DNA of 20,491 nt from Flavobacteriaceae bacterium (GTDB lineage Bacteria; Bacteroidota; Bacteroidia; Flavobacteriales; Flavobacteriaceae): NCBI GenBank assembly GCA_002713495.1, contig PATA01000008.1, positions 37,917-58,407 of the forward strand, read 5' to 3'. Below are positions 1-7,728 of this stretch, in pieces (positions within the stretch are counted from its first letter, which is position 1; each line of letters starts with the position of its first letter). The position numbers and the translations under genes were made by a program. Below the pieces are notes generated by a model that was not told the DNA's origin, did no database searches, and was given only the letters and a program-made list of their open reading frames with translations.

Positions 1-828
1 CCAAGCATTATAATTACTTTGATAGTTTTTTTATTAATTGGTTTTTTTCATGAACAAAAAGGTTCTGCTGACATAAATTCAATTTTAAATGAGATAGAGG
101 TTAAGTTTAATATAAATTATTGGCTATTTCTTGTCCCTGTTTTTGTAATTTTTTTAATTTCAAAAAAAACAGCTCCTGTAATTGCACTATTAGCAGGCAC
201 TATTTTAGGTGCAATTTTTGCACTAATTTTTCAACAAAACATTATTTTTGAACTAAGCGGAGAGTCTTCAAATAATTATATTACTAGCTATAAGGGAATT
301 TTAAATGCTATAACAATTGGTAGTCAAATTGAAACAGAGAATAAATTATTATATGATTTATTTTATTCTGGAGGTATGAAGGGAATGCTGGATACTATAT
401 GGCTTATAATTTGTGCTATGGTTTTTGGGGGTATTATGGAAGCCATAGGAGCTTTAAATTCAATTACTAACATGTTACTCAAATTAACTAAAAACACCTT
501 TCAATTATTTGCAAGCACTGTCGCCAGTTGTCTAACTGTAAATTTATCTGCTTCTGATCAATATCTAGCAATTGTTATTCCAGGTAAAATGTTTTCAAAA
601 GCATACAAGGATAAAAATCTAGCTCCAGAAAATCTAAGTAGAACACTAGAAGACTCAGGAACAGTTACTTCTGCACTTATTCCATGGAATACATGCGGCG
701 CTTACCAATCTGGAGTTTTAGGTGTAGGAGTTGGAGAATATTTTATTTATGCGATATTCAATTGGATTAGCCCATTTATGACCCTCCTATATGCTGGATT
801 GAAAATTAAAATCAAAAGTTTAAAATAG
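1..828 (+). CDS. nhaC: NhaC-family Na+/H+ antiporter, C-terminal part (5' end outside window)
   Basis: The reading frame is open from base 1, so the gene is cut by the window edge; the TTG at 19 is an internal codon, not a start. The visible 275 residues contain several hydrophobic membrane segments. The C-terminal part carries the pattern typical of NhaC transporters: NLSASDQYLAIVIPGKMF, then a conserved block with R-T-L-E-D-S-G-T-V-T-S-A-L-I-P-W-N-T-C-G-A (near 635-705), which belongs to the transport core of this family. The known family role is inner-membrane exchange of Na+ for H+, serving pH and sodium homeostasis, which suits a marine organism. The gene ends 80 nt before ftsK and seems to be a separate unit. 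Family assignment is firm from the C-terminal motifs; the exact ion specificity is inferred. Confidence 0.88.
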   Translation, partial: PSIIITLIVFLLIGFFHEQKGSADINSILNEIEVKFNINYWLFLVPVFVIFLISKKTAPVIALLAGTILGAIFALIFQQNIIFELSGESSNNYITSYKGILNAITIGSQIETENKLLYDLFYSGGMKGMLDTIWLIICAMVFGGIMEAIGALNSITNMLLKLTKNTFQLFASTVASCLTVNLSASDQYLAIVIPGKMFSKAYKDKNLAPENLSRTLEDSGTVTSALIPWNTCGAYQSGVLGVGVGEYFIYAIFNWISPFMTLLYAGLKIKIKSLK

Positions 829-835
829 TGTTTAT

Positions 836-885
836 AAATACAAGGTGTAAACTAAACCAAATCGTAAGTAATTTGTATTTTTACT
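836..885 (+). terminator. Possible stem-loop after nhaC
   Basis: The arms AAATACAA (836-843) and TTGTATTT (873-880) are perfect reverse complements, and the second arm runs into a short T run. The loop is long (29 nt) and the stem is pure A/T apart from one G-C pair, so it is a weak terminator candidate for nhaC. It lies in the same 80-nt gap that must hold the promoter for the ftsK operon. Confidence 0.25.
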
Positions 886-908
886 CATTAGAATTTTCCT
901 AATAAAAA

Positions 909-3239
909 ATGTCTAAACCAAAAAACAAAACCGATAATAGACAAATAACAATCATTATTGGAAGTCTTTTAATATTATTAAGTGTTTTACTTTTAATATC
1001 TTTTTCATCATATCTTTTTAACTGGGAAGTTGATCAATCAAACATCAAATCCTTTAATGATCGCTCAATTCAAACTGAAAATATTCTTAGTAAAACTGGT
1101 GCCTTAGTTGGACATTTTTTCATATATAAATTATTTGGGGTTGCATCTTATATTTTTGTTTATTTAATTTTTATATCTGGATCGGTACTGTTTTTTAATA
1201 CCAAAAATAATCTTTCAAGTAAATGGTTGTGGGGACTACTATATATGATTTTTATTTGTTTGAGTTTAACTTTTTTCTATGACTACTCCCCTATTCTAGC
1301 AGGTGTTGTAGGTTTTGAAATTTCAAATTTTTTAATTGACTACATTGGACAAATAGGCTTCATTTCATTTTTGATTTTCTTTTTTTTATGTCTTATTGTT
1401 TTAAAATGGAATTTTAGACCAGAAATCTTTTTAGCTCAAATAAATAAATTGATACAAAAAAAAGAAATAAATGACATAATTACAAACGAAAATAAGTCAT
1501 CAGATAGTCTAGTTTTTAATGATAAAACTGAAGCTAATAAAGATCTAAATGAATACAAAAAAGAACAAATAGAATCAGAAAATGAGGAACATGATGATGT
1601 AAAAAATTCTTTTATCGATAAAAATAAAATTATCACAAATAAACCTAAAGTTTCTGAAGATTTAAAAATTCAAATAGAAACATTCAATGAAGAGGTTGAT
1701 AAGGACATCTCAAAGGATTTAGTTTCTGAGTATGGCCCTGTTGATCCTACTTTAGAATTAAGTAAGTTTAAAATGCCACCCATAGATCTATTAGAGGATT
1801 ATCCTAATCCTGGAATAACAATAAATGAAGAGGAATTAGAGGACAATAAAAGAAAAATCGTTGATACACTATTAAATTATAAAATTGGAATTGCTCAAAT
1901 CAAGGCCACTATAGGTCCTACAGTAACGTTATATGAAATCGTACCAGATGCGGGAATTAAGATTTCAAAAATTAAAAATTTGGAAGATGATATTGCTCTA
2001 TCTTTGTCAGCGCTTGGAATTAGAATAATTGCACCAATTCCAGGCAAAGGAACTATAGGAATTGAAGTTCCGAATCAAAACCCAAGTATTGTATCTATGA
2101 GGTCTGTAATTTCCTCGACAAACTTTCAAAAAGCTGAAATGGAGTTACCAATTGCCATTGGAAAAACAATTAGTAATGAAACTTTTGTAGTGGATTTAAC
2201 AAAAATGCCTCATCTACTTATGGCTGGTGCAACTGGGCAAGGGAAATCTGTTGGACTAAATGCAGTAATATCATCCTTTCTATATAAAAAACATCCTGCT
2301 GAAGTTAAATTTGTGCTGGTAGATCCTAAAAAAATTGAACTTACACTTTATAATAAAATTGAAAGACATTATTTAGCAAAGTTACCAGATAGTAGTGATT
2401 CTATAATAACTGATAACACCAAGGTAATAAAGACTTTAAACTCTTTATGTATCGAAATGGACAATCGATATGAATTATTAAAAAATGCAATGTGTAGAAA
2501 TTTGATTGAATACAATAAAAAATTTATAAATCGAAAACTTAACCCAAATGACGGACACAAATTTCTTCCCTACATTGTATTGATTATTGATGAGTTTGCG
2601 GATTTAATTATGACTGCAGGTAAAGAGGTTGAAACTCCAATTGCTAGGTTAGCACAATTAGCTAGAGCCATTGGAATACATTTAATAATTGCTACGCAAA
2701 GACCATCAGTAAATGTAATTACAGGACTGATAAAAGCCAATTTTCCAGCTAGAATTGCATTCAGAGTGACTTCTAAGATTGATTCAAGAACAATACTAGA
2801 TACTGGTGGTGCTGATCAATTAATAGGAAGAGGAGATATGTTATATACACAAGGAAACGAATTATCCCGAATTCAATGTGCATTCATTGATACTCCTGAG
2901 GTAGACCAGATTGCTGATTATATAGGTTCACAAACTGGCTACGGAGATGCTTATATTTTACCTGAATATATAAGTGATGACAACAAAATCATAGATATTG
3001 ATGCATCAGAAAGAGATTCCTTATTTAGGGAAGCAGCTGAAGTAATAGTTATTGCTCAACAAGGATCTGCATCATTATTGCAAAGAAAATTAAAACTAGG
3101 ATATAATAGAGCAGGAAGGATAATAGATCAAATGGAAGCTGCAGGAATAGTTGGACCATTTGAAGGAAGTAAAGCTAGACAAGTCTTAATTTTAGACCTA
3201 AATCATCTTAATAATCATCTAAGTAATGAAGATTTATAA
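909..3239 (+). CDS. ftsK: DNA translocase FtsK
   Basis: FtsK/SpoIIIE-type DNA pump of the division septum, which moves chromosome ends into daughter cells and activates dimer resolution. The 776-aa layout is complete: an N-terminal membrane domain with about four hydrophobic segments (roughly residues 13-165), a charged acidic/lysine-rich linker (about 175-260), the RecA-like motor, and a C-terminal winged-helix gamma domain (about 700-770) that in this family reads KOPS-type orienting sequences. Walker A is GATGQGKS at residues 440-447. Walker B is YIVLIIDEFADL, with D561 and E562. The linker is short compared with E. coli FtsK, as is usual in Bacteroidota. The ATG at 909 follows an A-rich stretch. 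It is the first gene of an operon: the next start codon lies inside its last 14 nt. Confidence 0.97.
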   Translation: MSKPKNKTDNRQITIIIGSLLILLSVLLLISFSSYLFNWEVDQSNIKSFNDRSIQTENILSKTGALVGHFFIYKLFGVASYIFVYLIFISGSVLFFNTKNNLSSKWLWGLLYMIFICLSLTFFYDYSPILAGVVGFEISNFLIDYIGQIGFISFLIFFFLCLIVLKWNFRPEIFLAQINKLIQKKEINDIITNENKSSDSLVFNDKTEANKDLNEYKKEQIESENEEHDDVKNSFIDKNKIITNKPKVSEDLKIQIETFNEEVDKDISKDLVSEYGPVDPTLELSKFKMPPIDLLEDYPNPGITINEEELEDNKRKIVDTLLNYKIGIAQIKATIGPTVTLYEIVPDAGIKISKIKNLEDDIALSLSALGIRIIAPIPGKGTIGIEVPNQNPSIVSMRSVISSTNFQKAEMELPIAIGKTISNETFVVDLTKMPHLLMAGATGQGKSVGLNAVISSFLYKKHPAEVKFVLVDPKKIELTLYNKIERHYLAKLPDSSDSIITDNTKVIKTLNSLCIEMDNRYELLKNAMCRNLIEYNKKFINRKLNPNDGHKFLPYIVLIIDEFADLIMTAGKEVETPIARLAQLARAIGIHLIIATQRPSVNVITGLIKANFPARIAFRVTSKIDSRTILDTGGADQLIGRGDMLYTQGNELSRIQCAFIDTPEVDQIADYIGSQTGYGDAYILPEYISDDNKIIDIDASERDSLFREAAEVIVIAQQGSASLLQRKLKLGYNRAGRIIDQMEAAGIVGPFEGSKARQVLILDLNHLNNHLSNEDL

Positions 3240-3861
3240 AATTTTTATTTTTTTGTGCATTCAATTTCAATTTTTTGGACAACAATCAGATTCAAAATCC
3301 ATAAAACTTTTAGACGAAGTTTCATCACAAATGAGTAGCTACAAAAATTTTGAATTTGAATTCAAATATTCTCTAGAAAACACAAAAGAAAATATTAGAC
3401 AAGAAACATTTGGAAAAATTATTATATCTGACAACAAGTATAAATTATCAATATTTGAATTAGAACAATTATTTGATGGTGAAAATCTGTATACCATAAT
3501 TCCTGAAAATAAGGAAATTACAGTTACAGATCCAATTGAAGATGATAACATCATGATAAACCCACTGGATTTGCTTAGTTTTTATAAGACAGGATATGAA
3601 TTAAAATGGGATATTGTTCAATATGTAAATAATGAACCTATTCAATACGTAAAACTAATTCCAAAAAATGAAGACACTAATATAAATTACTTACTACTTG
3701 GAATAAATATGCGAACTAAACATATATACAAACTTATTGAAATTGGTGAACAAAGAACAACCACTACACTTACAATTGATAATATAATTTCGAATAAAAA
3801 TATATCTGAGGACTTTTTTAATTTTAATAAATTAAATTACCCAGATTACTATATTGATTAA
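3226..3861 (+). CDS. lolA: LolA-like outer-membrane lipoprotein carrier
   Basis: A 211-aa periplasmic protein with an N-terminal signal peptide (MKIYKIFIFLCIQFQFFGQQ), cleaved probably after the first Gln/Gly region. The mature part has the LolA fold pattern: an initial helix (LLDEVSSQMSSYKNFEFEF) followed by alternating beta strands, with a G-K-I-I-I-S-D-N-K-Y-K-L segment, F-D-G-E-N-L-Y and the NPLDLLSFYKTGYELKW block common in flavobacterial homologues. In the known family, LolA ferries lipoproteins from the LolCDE transporter to the outer membrane. Sequence divergence from proteobacterial LolA is large, and a broader LolA-like chaperone role is possible. Its ATG overlaps the end of ftsK by 14 nt, and its stop codon shares one base with the next start (TAATG), which implies translational coupling. 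Confidence 0.85.
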   Translation: MKIYKIFIFLCIQFQFFGQQSDSKSIKLLDEVSSQMSSYKNFEFEFKYSLENTKENIRQETFGKIIISDNKYKLSIFELEQLFDGENLYTIIPENKEITVTDPIEDDNIMINPLDLLSFYKTGYELKWDIVQYVNNEPIQYVKLIPKNEDTNINYLLLGINMRTKHIYKLIEIGEQRTTTTLTIDNIISNKNISEDFFNFNKLNYPDYYID

Positions 3862-5315
3862 TGATCAAAATAATTGACACATACATCCTAAAATTATATT
3901 CAAAACGACTTGTTTCTGTGTTCTCCATCTGTATGATAATTTTTATAATTCAAGCATTTTGGTTATATATTGATGAATTAGCAGGAAAAGGTCTTGGTTT
4001 TTATACAATTTTTAAATTTTTAATATACTATTCTCCAAAACTAGTTCCCTTGGTTTTGCCATTGTCAGTTCTACTTGCTTCACTAATGACATATGGATCA
4101 CTGGCAGAAAATTATGAGTTTGCAGCAATGAAATCTACGGGGATTTCATTACTAAGGGCAATGAGGTCACTAATAGTGTTTCACATATTTTTGGGTATTT
4201 TAATCTATTTTTTTTCAAATAATGTAATCCCACTAGGGGAGTTAAAATCCTATAATTTAAGAAAAAACATAGGTAAACTACAACCTGAACTAGCAATTAG
4301 AGAAGGAATTTTTAATGATTTAGGTCAAATGAATATAAAAGTTGAAAGGAAATATGGAATAAATGATCGGTTACTTGATAATATAATTATTCATCTTAAA
4401 ACAAATGATAAAAAAAACAGAATCGTAATCAAATCTGAAAGTGGAGAACTAAAGAGTGAAACTACAGATGCAAACCTTCAAATGGTTTTATATAATGGAT
4501 ATAGATATGAGGAGTTGTTGACTAATAATCCTGAGGACCAAAATAAACATCCTCATTCTAAAGTTCATTTTAAAGAATACATTATGAATATTGATCTTTC
4601 ACAATTTAACAACATCGATTTATCAGAAGAAAATTATACTTCAACATATAGAATGCAAAAGATCAATCAATTACATGAAAGCATAGATTCTCTTGAACTT
4701 GGCTTGGATAACCAAAAAAAATTATTTAGTAAAAACTTTAATACGGTTAATGGATTAAACCAGGTTCATAAGATTGATGAAGTTGATAGTTGGCCATCAA
4801 ATTTATTTAATTTAAATTCTCTTAAATTTTTAAAATCAGATAAGCAATGGAGGTATTCAGAGGTTGTTAGATCGGCAATAACACGTGTTAAGAGTAACGT
4901 TACTAACCTAGAAAGTAAAAAAAGAAGTTTTTTTATATTTCAAAAACTTATAAATCTACATAAAACAACATTATATGATAAATATGCTTTAGTTTTTTCG
5001 TGTTTTTTACTATTTATTATTGGTGCTTCATTAGGAGCTATAATAAGAAAAGGTGGATTAGGTCTTCCACTTGTTTTATCTGTTATAATTTTTTTAATAT
5101 ATCATTACATAGGTTTATTTAGTAAGAATGCTGCTGAAGATGGAAGTATTTATCCCATGCTAGCAAGCTGGATATCAACAATAGTTTTAGCTCCATTTGC
5201 TATAATCCTTGTAAATAGGGCATCATCAGATAAAGGATTCTTGAACTTAAATACTTTATTTAATCCTTTTAAACTAATCTATTTAAGTTCTATGAAAAAG
5301 AAAAATAATATATGA
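3861..5315 (+). CDS. LptF/LptG-family lipopolysaccharide export permease (YjgP/YjgQ)
   Basis: A 484-aa inner-membrane protein with the LptF/LptG topology: three N-terminal membrane segments (about residues 15-37, 55-80 and 100-122), a periplasmic beta-rich region (about 140-260), and three C-terminal segments (about 382-400, 405-425 and 435-458). The stretch IDELAGKGLGF after the first segment and the LPLSVLLASLMTYGSLAENYE block are typical of the family. In known systems two such subunits with LptB drive LPS from the inner membrane to the Lpt bridge. At 484 aa it is longer than the roughly 360-aa E. coli proteins; the extra part is a charged, possibly coiled-coil insertion (about 265-375) ahead of the fourth membrane segment, as usual in Bacteroidota. 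F versus G cannot be decided from sequence alone. The stop overlaps the ribB start by 4 nt (ATGA). Confidence 0.9.
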   Translation: MIKIIDTYILKLYSKRLVSVFSICMIIFIIQAFWLYIDELAGKGLGFYTIFKFLIYYSPKLVPLVLPLSVLLASLMTYGSLAENYEFAAMKSTGISLLRAMRSLIVFHIFLGILIYFFSNNVIPLGELKSYNLRKNIGKLQPELAIREGIFNDLGQMNIKVERKYGINDRLLDNIIIHLKTNDKKNRIVIKSESGELKSETTDANLQMVLYNGYRYEELLTNNPEDQNKHPHSKVHFKEYIMNIDLSQFNNIDLSEENYTSTYRMQKINQLHESIDSLELGLDNQKKLFSKNFNTVNGLNQVHKIDEVDSWPSNLFNLNSLKFLKSDKQWRYSEVVRSAITRVKSNVTNLESKKRSFFIFQKLINLHKTTLYDKYALVFSCFLLFIIGASLGAIIRKGGLGLPLVLSVIIFLIYHYIGLFSKNAAEDGSIYPMLASWISTIVLAPFAIILVNRASSDKGFLNLNTLFNPFKLIYLSSMKKKNNI

Positions 5316-6445
5316 AAGACACTATTAAATTTAATAATATAGCTGATGCTATTGATGATATCAGAAAAGGAAAGCTTATAATAGTCGTTGATGATGAAAA
5401 AAGAGAGAATGAAGGGGATTTTATATGTGCAGCCGAAAAAATTACTCCCGGGCTCGTAAATTTTATGATTACTCATGGAAGAGGTCTGGTCTGCGTCCCC
5501 TTAACAGAAAGTAGGTGTAATGAATTAGAATTAAATCAAATGGTAAGTGAAAACACAGATCCATTAAATACAGCCTTTACGGTTTCAGTTGATTTAAAAA
5601 GTAAAGATGTAAGCACTGGCATATCAGCTGATGACAGGTCAAAAACTATATTAGCATTAGTAAATCCAAAAACTAAATCAAAACAATTGTCAAGACCCGG
5701 TCATATATTCCCTTTAATTGCAAAAGAAGGAGGTGTTTTGAGAAGAACAGGTCATACAGAAGCAGCAATAGATTTTGCAAGACTAGCTGGATTAAAACCT
5801 GCTGGAGTTTTAATTGAAATAATAAAAAATGATGGATCTATGGCCAGATTACCAGATCTACAATTATTAGCAAAAAAGTTTGATTTAAAAATTGTATCTA
5901 TTGAAGATTTAGTAGCATACAGAATGAACCATGATAGTTTAATAGTTAAAAAAATTGATACTGAAATAAATATCAAATATGGCAAATACCGTTTAAGAGC
6001 ATACCAACAAACAACCAATAACCAAATTCATTTAGCACTTACAATCGGAAAATGGGAAAAATCTGACTCAATTCTCACAAGAATTAATTCTTCAAGAATT
6101 AATGATGACGTTTTAGGTTTCTTAACAGGGGCAATTGACAAAAGTTTGGATAGAATCTTTAAAAAAATAAATGAAAATAAAAGAGGGGCGGTATTATTTA
6201 TAAATCATCAACAAAGTAGTGAAGATCTCTTATCTAGGATTAAGTCTCTTGAAAAAATTCAAACTAAAGGTGAGAATAAATCTGTACCACCAATAAAAAT
6301 GGATTATAAAGATTTTGGCATAGGTGCTCAAATATTATATGATATAAATATTAGAAAATTAAAAGTTTTAAGTAATTCAAAAAAAATACCCAGAATTGGT
6401 CTAACTGGATATGGTCTAAAAATTGTCGATCACCTTAATTATTGA
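5312..6445 (+). CDS. ribB: 3,4-dihydroxy-2-butanone 4-phosphate synthase with a degenerate GTP cyclohydrolase II-like domain
   Basis: The N-terminal domain (residues 1-205) makes 3,4-dihydroxy-2-butanone 4-phosphate from ribulose 5-phosphate for riboflavin synthesis. Family motifs are intact: DDEKRENEGDF (27-37), RPGHIFPL (128-135) and the acid-bearing GHTEAAIDFARLAG (147-160). The C-terminal domain (about 215-377) aligns with GTP cyclohydrolase II by position and by its ending (DFGIGAQILYDINIRKLKVL, then GYGLKIVDHL). It lacks the three zinc cysteines expected around SECLTGD and CDCG: here RINSSRINDDVLGF is followed by LTGAIDKSL (257-279). The catalytic RQEGRGIGL is replaced by HQQSSEDLL (299-307). 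RibB activity is therefore likely, and GTP cyclohydrolase activity is not; a separate RibA is expected elsewhere. It is the last gene of the ftsK operon, with its end overlapped by a convergent gene. Confidence 0.92.
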   Translation: MKDTIKFNNIADAIDDIRKGKLIIVVDDEKRENEGDFICAAEKITPGLVNFMITHGRGLVCVPLTESRCNELELNQMVSENTDPLNTAFTVSVDLKSKDVSTGISADDRSKTILALVNPKTKSKQLSRPGHIFPLIAKEGGVLRRTGHTEAAIDFARLAGLKPAGVLIEIIKNDGSMARLPDLQLLAKKFDLKIVSIEDLVAYRMNHDSLIVKKIDTEINIKYGKYRLRAYQQTTNNQIHLALTIGKWEKSDSILTRINSSRINDDVLGFLTGAIDKSLDRIFKKINENKRGAVLFINHQQSSEDLLSRIKSLEKIQTKGENKSVPPIKMDYKDFGIGAQILYDINIRKLKVLSNSKKIPRIGLTGYGLKIVDHLNY

Positions 6446-7193
6446 AGAACCAAAGCTTAATTGACATTACTACAACCATTACTAATAAAGTTAACTTGAT
6501 TAACTTCTCACCTTTTACGACTGAGTATCTACTTGAAAACCACCCTCCACAAAACATTCCAAGAGATAACCATAATCCCATTAACCAATCAACTTTATCA
6601 TTGTATGCAAATAATGCCAATGCTGCTGATGTGTAAATTGCTACAAGAGTTACTTTTGTTGCATTAGTTTTAATTAGCGACAACCCATTATATCTAGTTA
6701 AAAATAACATAATGATAATTCCTATACCTGCATTAATAAAACCACCATATATGCCAATAAAAAAAAATACTAAACAGCTTATATACAGATGTTTACCCAT
6801 TATTAATTCATTAGATGATTTAATATTATTTTTTGGCTTAAATACAATTAAAAAACCTGCAATAACGATAATTATTGCTAATATTTTGTTGAATAAATCA
6901 GCCTTAAGATCTATCGCAATTTGGGCTCCAATTAGAGAACCTATTAAAGCTGAAATCCCAAGATAAATACTAAAGGGAAATGAACCTACACCCTTACTCT
7001 TATAACCTAAGCCCCCTGAGATTGATTGAATTAATATACCTATTCTGTTTGTTCCATTTGCAACTGTTGGAGGTAAACCTAAAAAAATTAATATTGGCAA
7101 AGTTATTAGTGAACCACCCCCTGCAAGTGTATTAATAACCCCGGCAATAAATCCTGATATAATTAATATGATAATCTCTCTGAAAGCTTCCAC
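6435..7193 (-). CDS. TauE/SafE-family membrane permease
   Basis: A polytopic inner-membrane protein of about 252 aa built as two similar halves, as in the TauE/SafE (DUF81) family of putative anion or organosulfur exporters. The first half opens with GFIAGVINTLAGGGSLITLP and then LGLPPTVANGTNRI; the second has GIYGGFINAGIGIIIMLFLT followed by KTNATKV. Both are family hallmarks. The frame can start at a TTG at 7223, but the GTG at 7193 puts the start six codons before the first membrane segment, as in typical members, so I chose it; neither has a clear ribosome-binding site. The substrate cannot be told from sequence; sulfite, sulfoacetate and taurine-related anions are known for characterised relatives. 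The 3' end overlaps ribB by 11 nt, tail to tail. Confidence 0.88.
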   Translation of the reverse strand: MEAFREIIILIISGFIAGVINTLAGGGSLITLPILIFLGLPPTVANGTNRIGILIQSISGGLGYKSKGVGSFPFSIYLGISALIGSLIGAQIAIDLKADLFNKILAIIIVIAGFLIVFKPKNNIKSSNELIMGKHLYISCLVFFFIGIYGGFINAGIGIIIMLFLTRYNGLSLIKTNATKVTLVAIYTSAALALFAYNDKVDWLMGLWLSLGMFCGGWFSSRYSVVKGEKLIKLTLLVMVVVMSIKLWFFNN

Positions 7194-7255
7194 AACATAA
7201 ATATAACTACAATTTAAAAGCAATCAACATTCTTTTAAATACATAAAAAACAATG

Positions 7256-7263
7256 TATATTTG
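7256..7263 (+). promoter_or_regulatory. Bacteroidota-type -7 promoter element of tRNA-Ser
   Basis: TATATTTG is an exact match to the Bacteroidota sigma-factor -7 consensus TAnnTTTG and ends 10 nt before the first base of the tRNA, the right distance for transcription to begin close to the tRNA 5' end. No convincing -33 TTTG partner was found at 19-21 nt upstream. Confidence 0.6.
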
Positions 7264-7273
7264 CCACCGTTTA

Positions 7274-7362
<89 letters not shown>

Positions 7363-7373
7363 ACGCTTCATAA

Positions 7374-7403
7374 ACCCTGCAATTAGTGGGTATTTGTTTT
7401 TTT
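7374..7403 (+). terminator. Weak terminator after tRNA-Ser
   Basis: A short stem ACCC (7374-7377) / GGGT (7388-7391) is followed by a T-rich tail (7393-7403, interrupted by one G). The stem is only 4 bp, so it is a low-strength candidate for ending the tRNA transcript. Confidence 0.35.
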
Positions 7404-7422
7404 ACTTACGTTATTACTTACG
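7402..7422 (+). repeat. Tandem TTACTTACG repeat (two copies, 12-nt period)
   Basis: TTACTTACG occurs at 7402-7410 and 7414-7422 with a 3-nt spacer (TTA). Spaced short direct repeats 40-60 bp from a tRNA-end core resemble the arm-type sites bound by tyrosine integrases or excisionases. That role is inferred from position and spacing alone. Confidence 0.45.
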
Positions 7423-7586
7423 GTTAAGCTAAAAGTTGGAGATCCATCATAACATTAATTGGAGTTTTTAACTGAGGTTTTTTGTAGATTTAGAGTATGA
7501 ATGAAAATATTTATAGATTCTAAACTTTTAATATAAGTAACTAACCAATATTATTAATTTAATCATGAAGCTATTAATCCAAACAT

Positions 7587-7597
7587 TTCTCCGCAAG
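7587..7597 (+). repeat. Direct repeat, copy 2 of the tRNA-Ser 3' end
   Basis: An exact 11-bp copy of TTCTCCGCAAG, 235 nt downstream of copy 1 and in the same orientation. It runs into CGCAAGTAA (7593-7601), which matches the reverse complement of the TTACTTACG repeat at 8 of 9 positions. No third copy was noticed in the window. Confidence 0.5.
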
Positions 7598-7716
7598 TAA
7601 ATTCCCTAATATATTTAATATTGACATGTCAGGGTTTTTTATTATGCATATTTGTACTATTATCTTACAATCAGATATAAAAAAGAACTTTTTGTAATTT
7701 TATAATACCCAATTCC

Positions 7717-7728
7717 AAGAACCCTCTA
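7717..7728 (+). repeat. 12-bp direct repeat, left copy (flanks the sulfatase block)
   Basis: AAGAACCCTCTA recurs exactly at 17158-17169. The last three bases are the stop codon of the minus-strand oxidoreductase gene, so this copy sits at the left edge of the accessory block. Five of 12 bases are G or C, which makes a chance match less likely than for the A/T-only repeats common here. Confidence 0.5.

Noticed and set aside
863-871. CGTAAGTAA upstream of ftsK, the reverse complement of the TTACTTACG repeat near the tRNA
   Set aside because: A single 9-mer of this composition is expected about once by chance in 20 kb on both strands, and it has no core-like sequence beside it.
6442-6966. Plus-strand open frames of 64 and 84 codons opposite the TauE/SafE gene
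   Set aside because: They lie antisense to a clear membrane-protein gene with strong family motifs; their proline- and isoleucine-rich products are shadows.
7363-7725. CRISPR-like or remnant-gene content in the gene-free stretch
   Set aside because: Only two short tandem copies occur, with no regular spacers, and no translated frame resembles an integrase or transposase.
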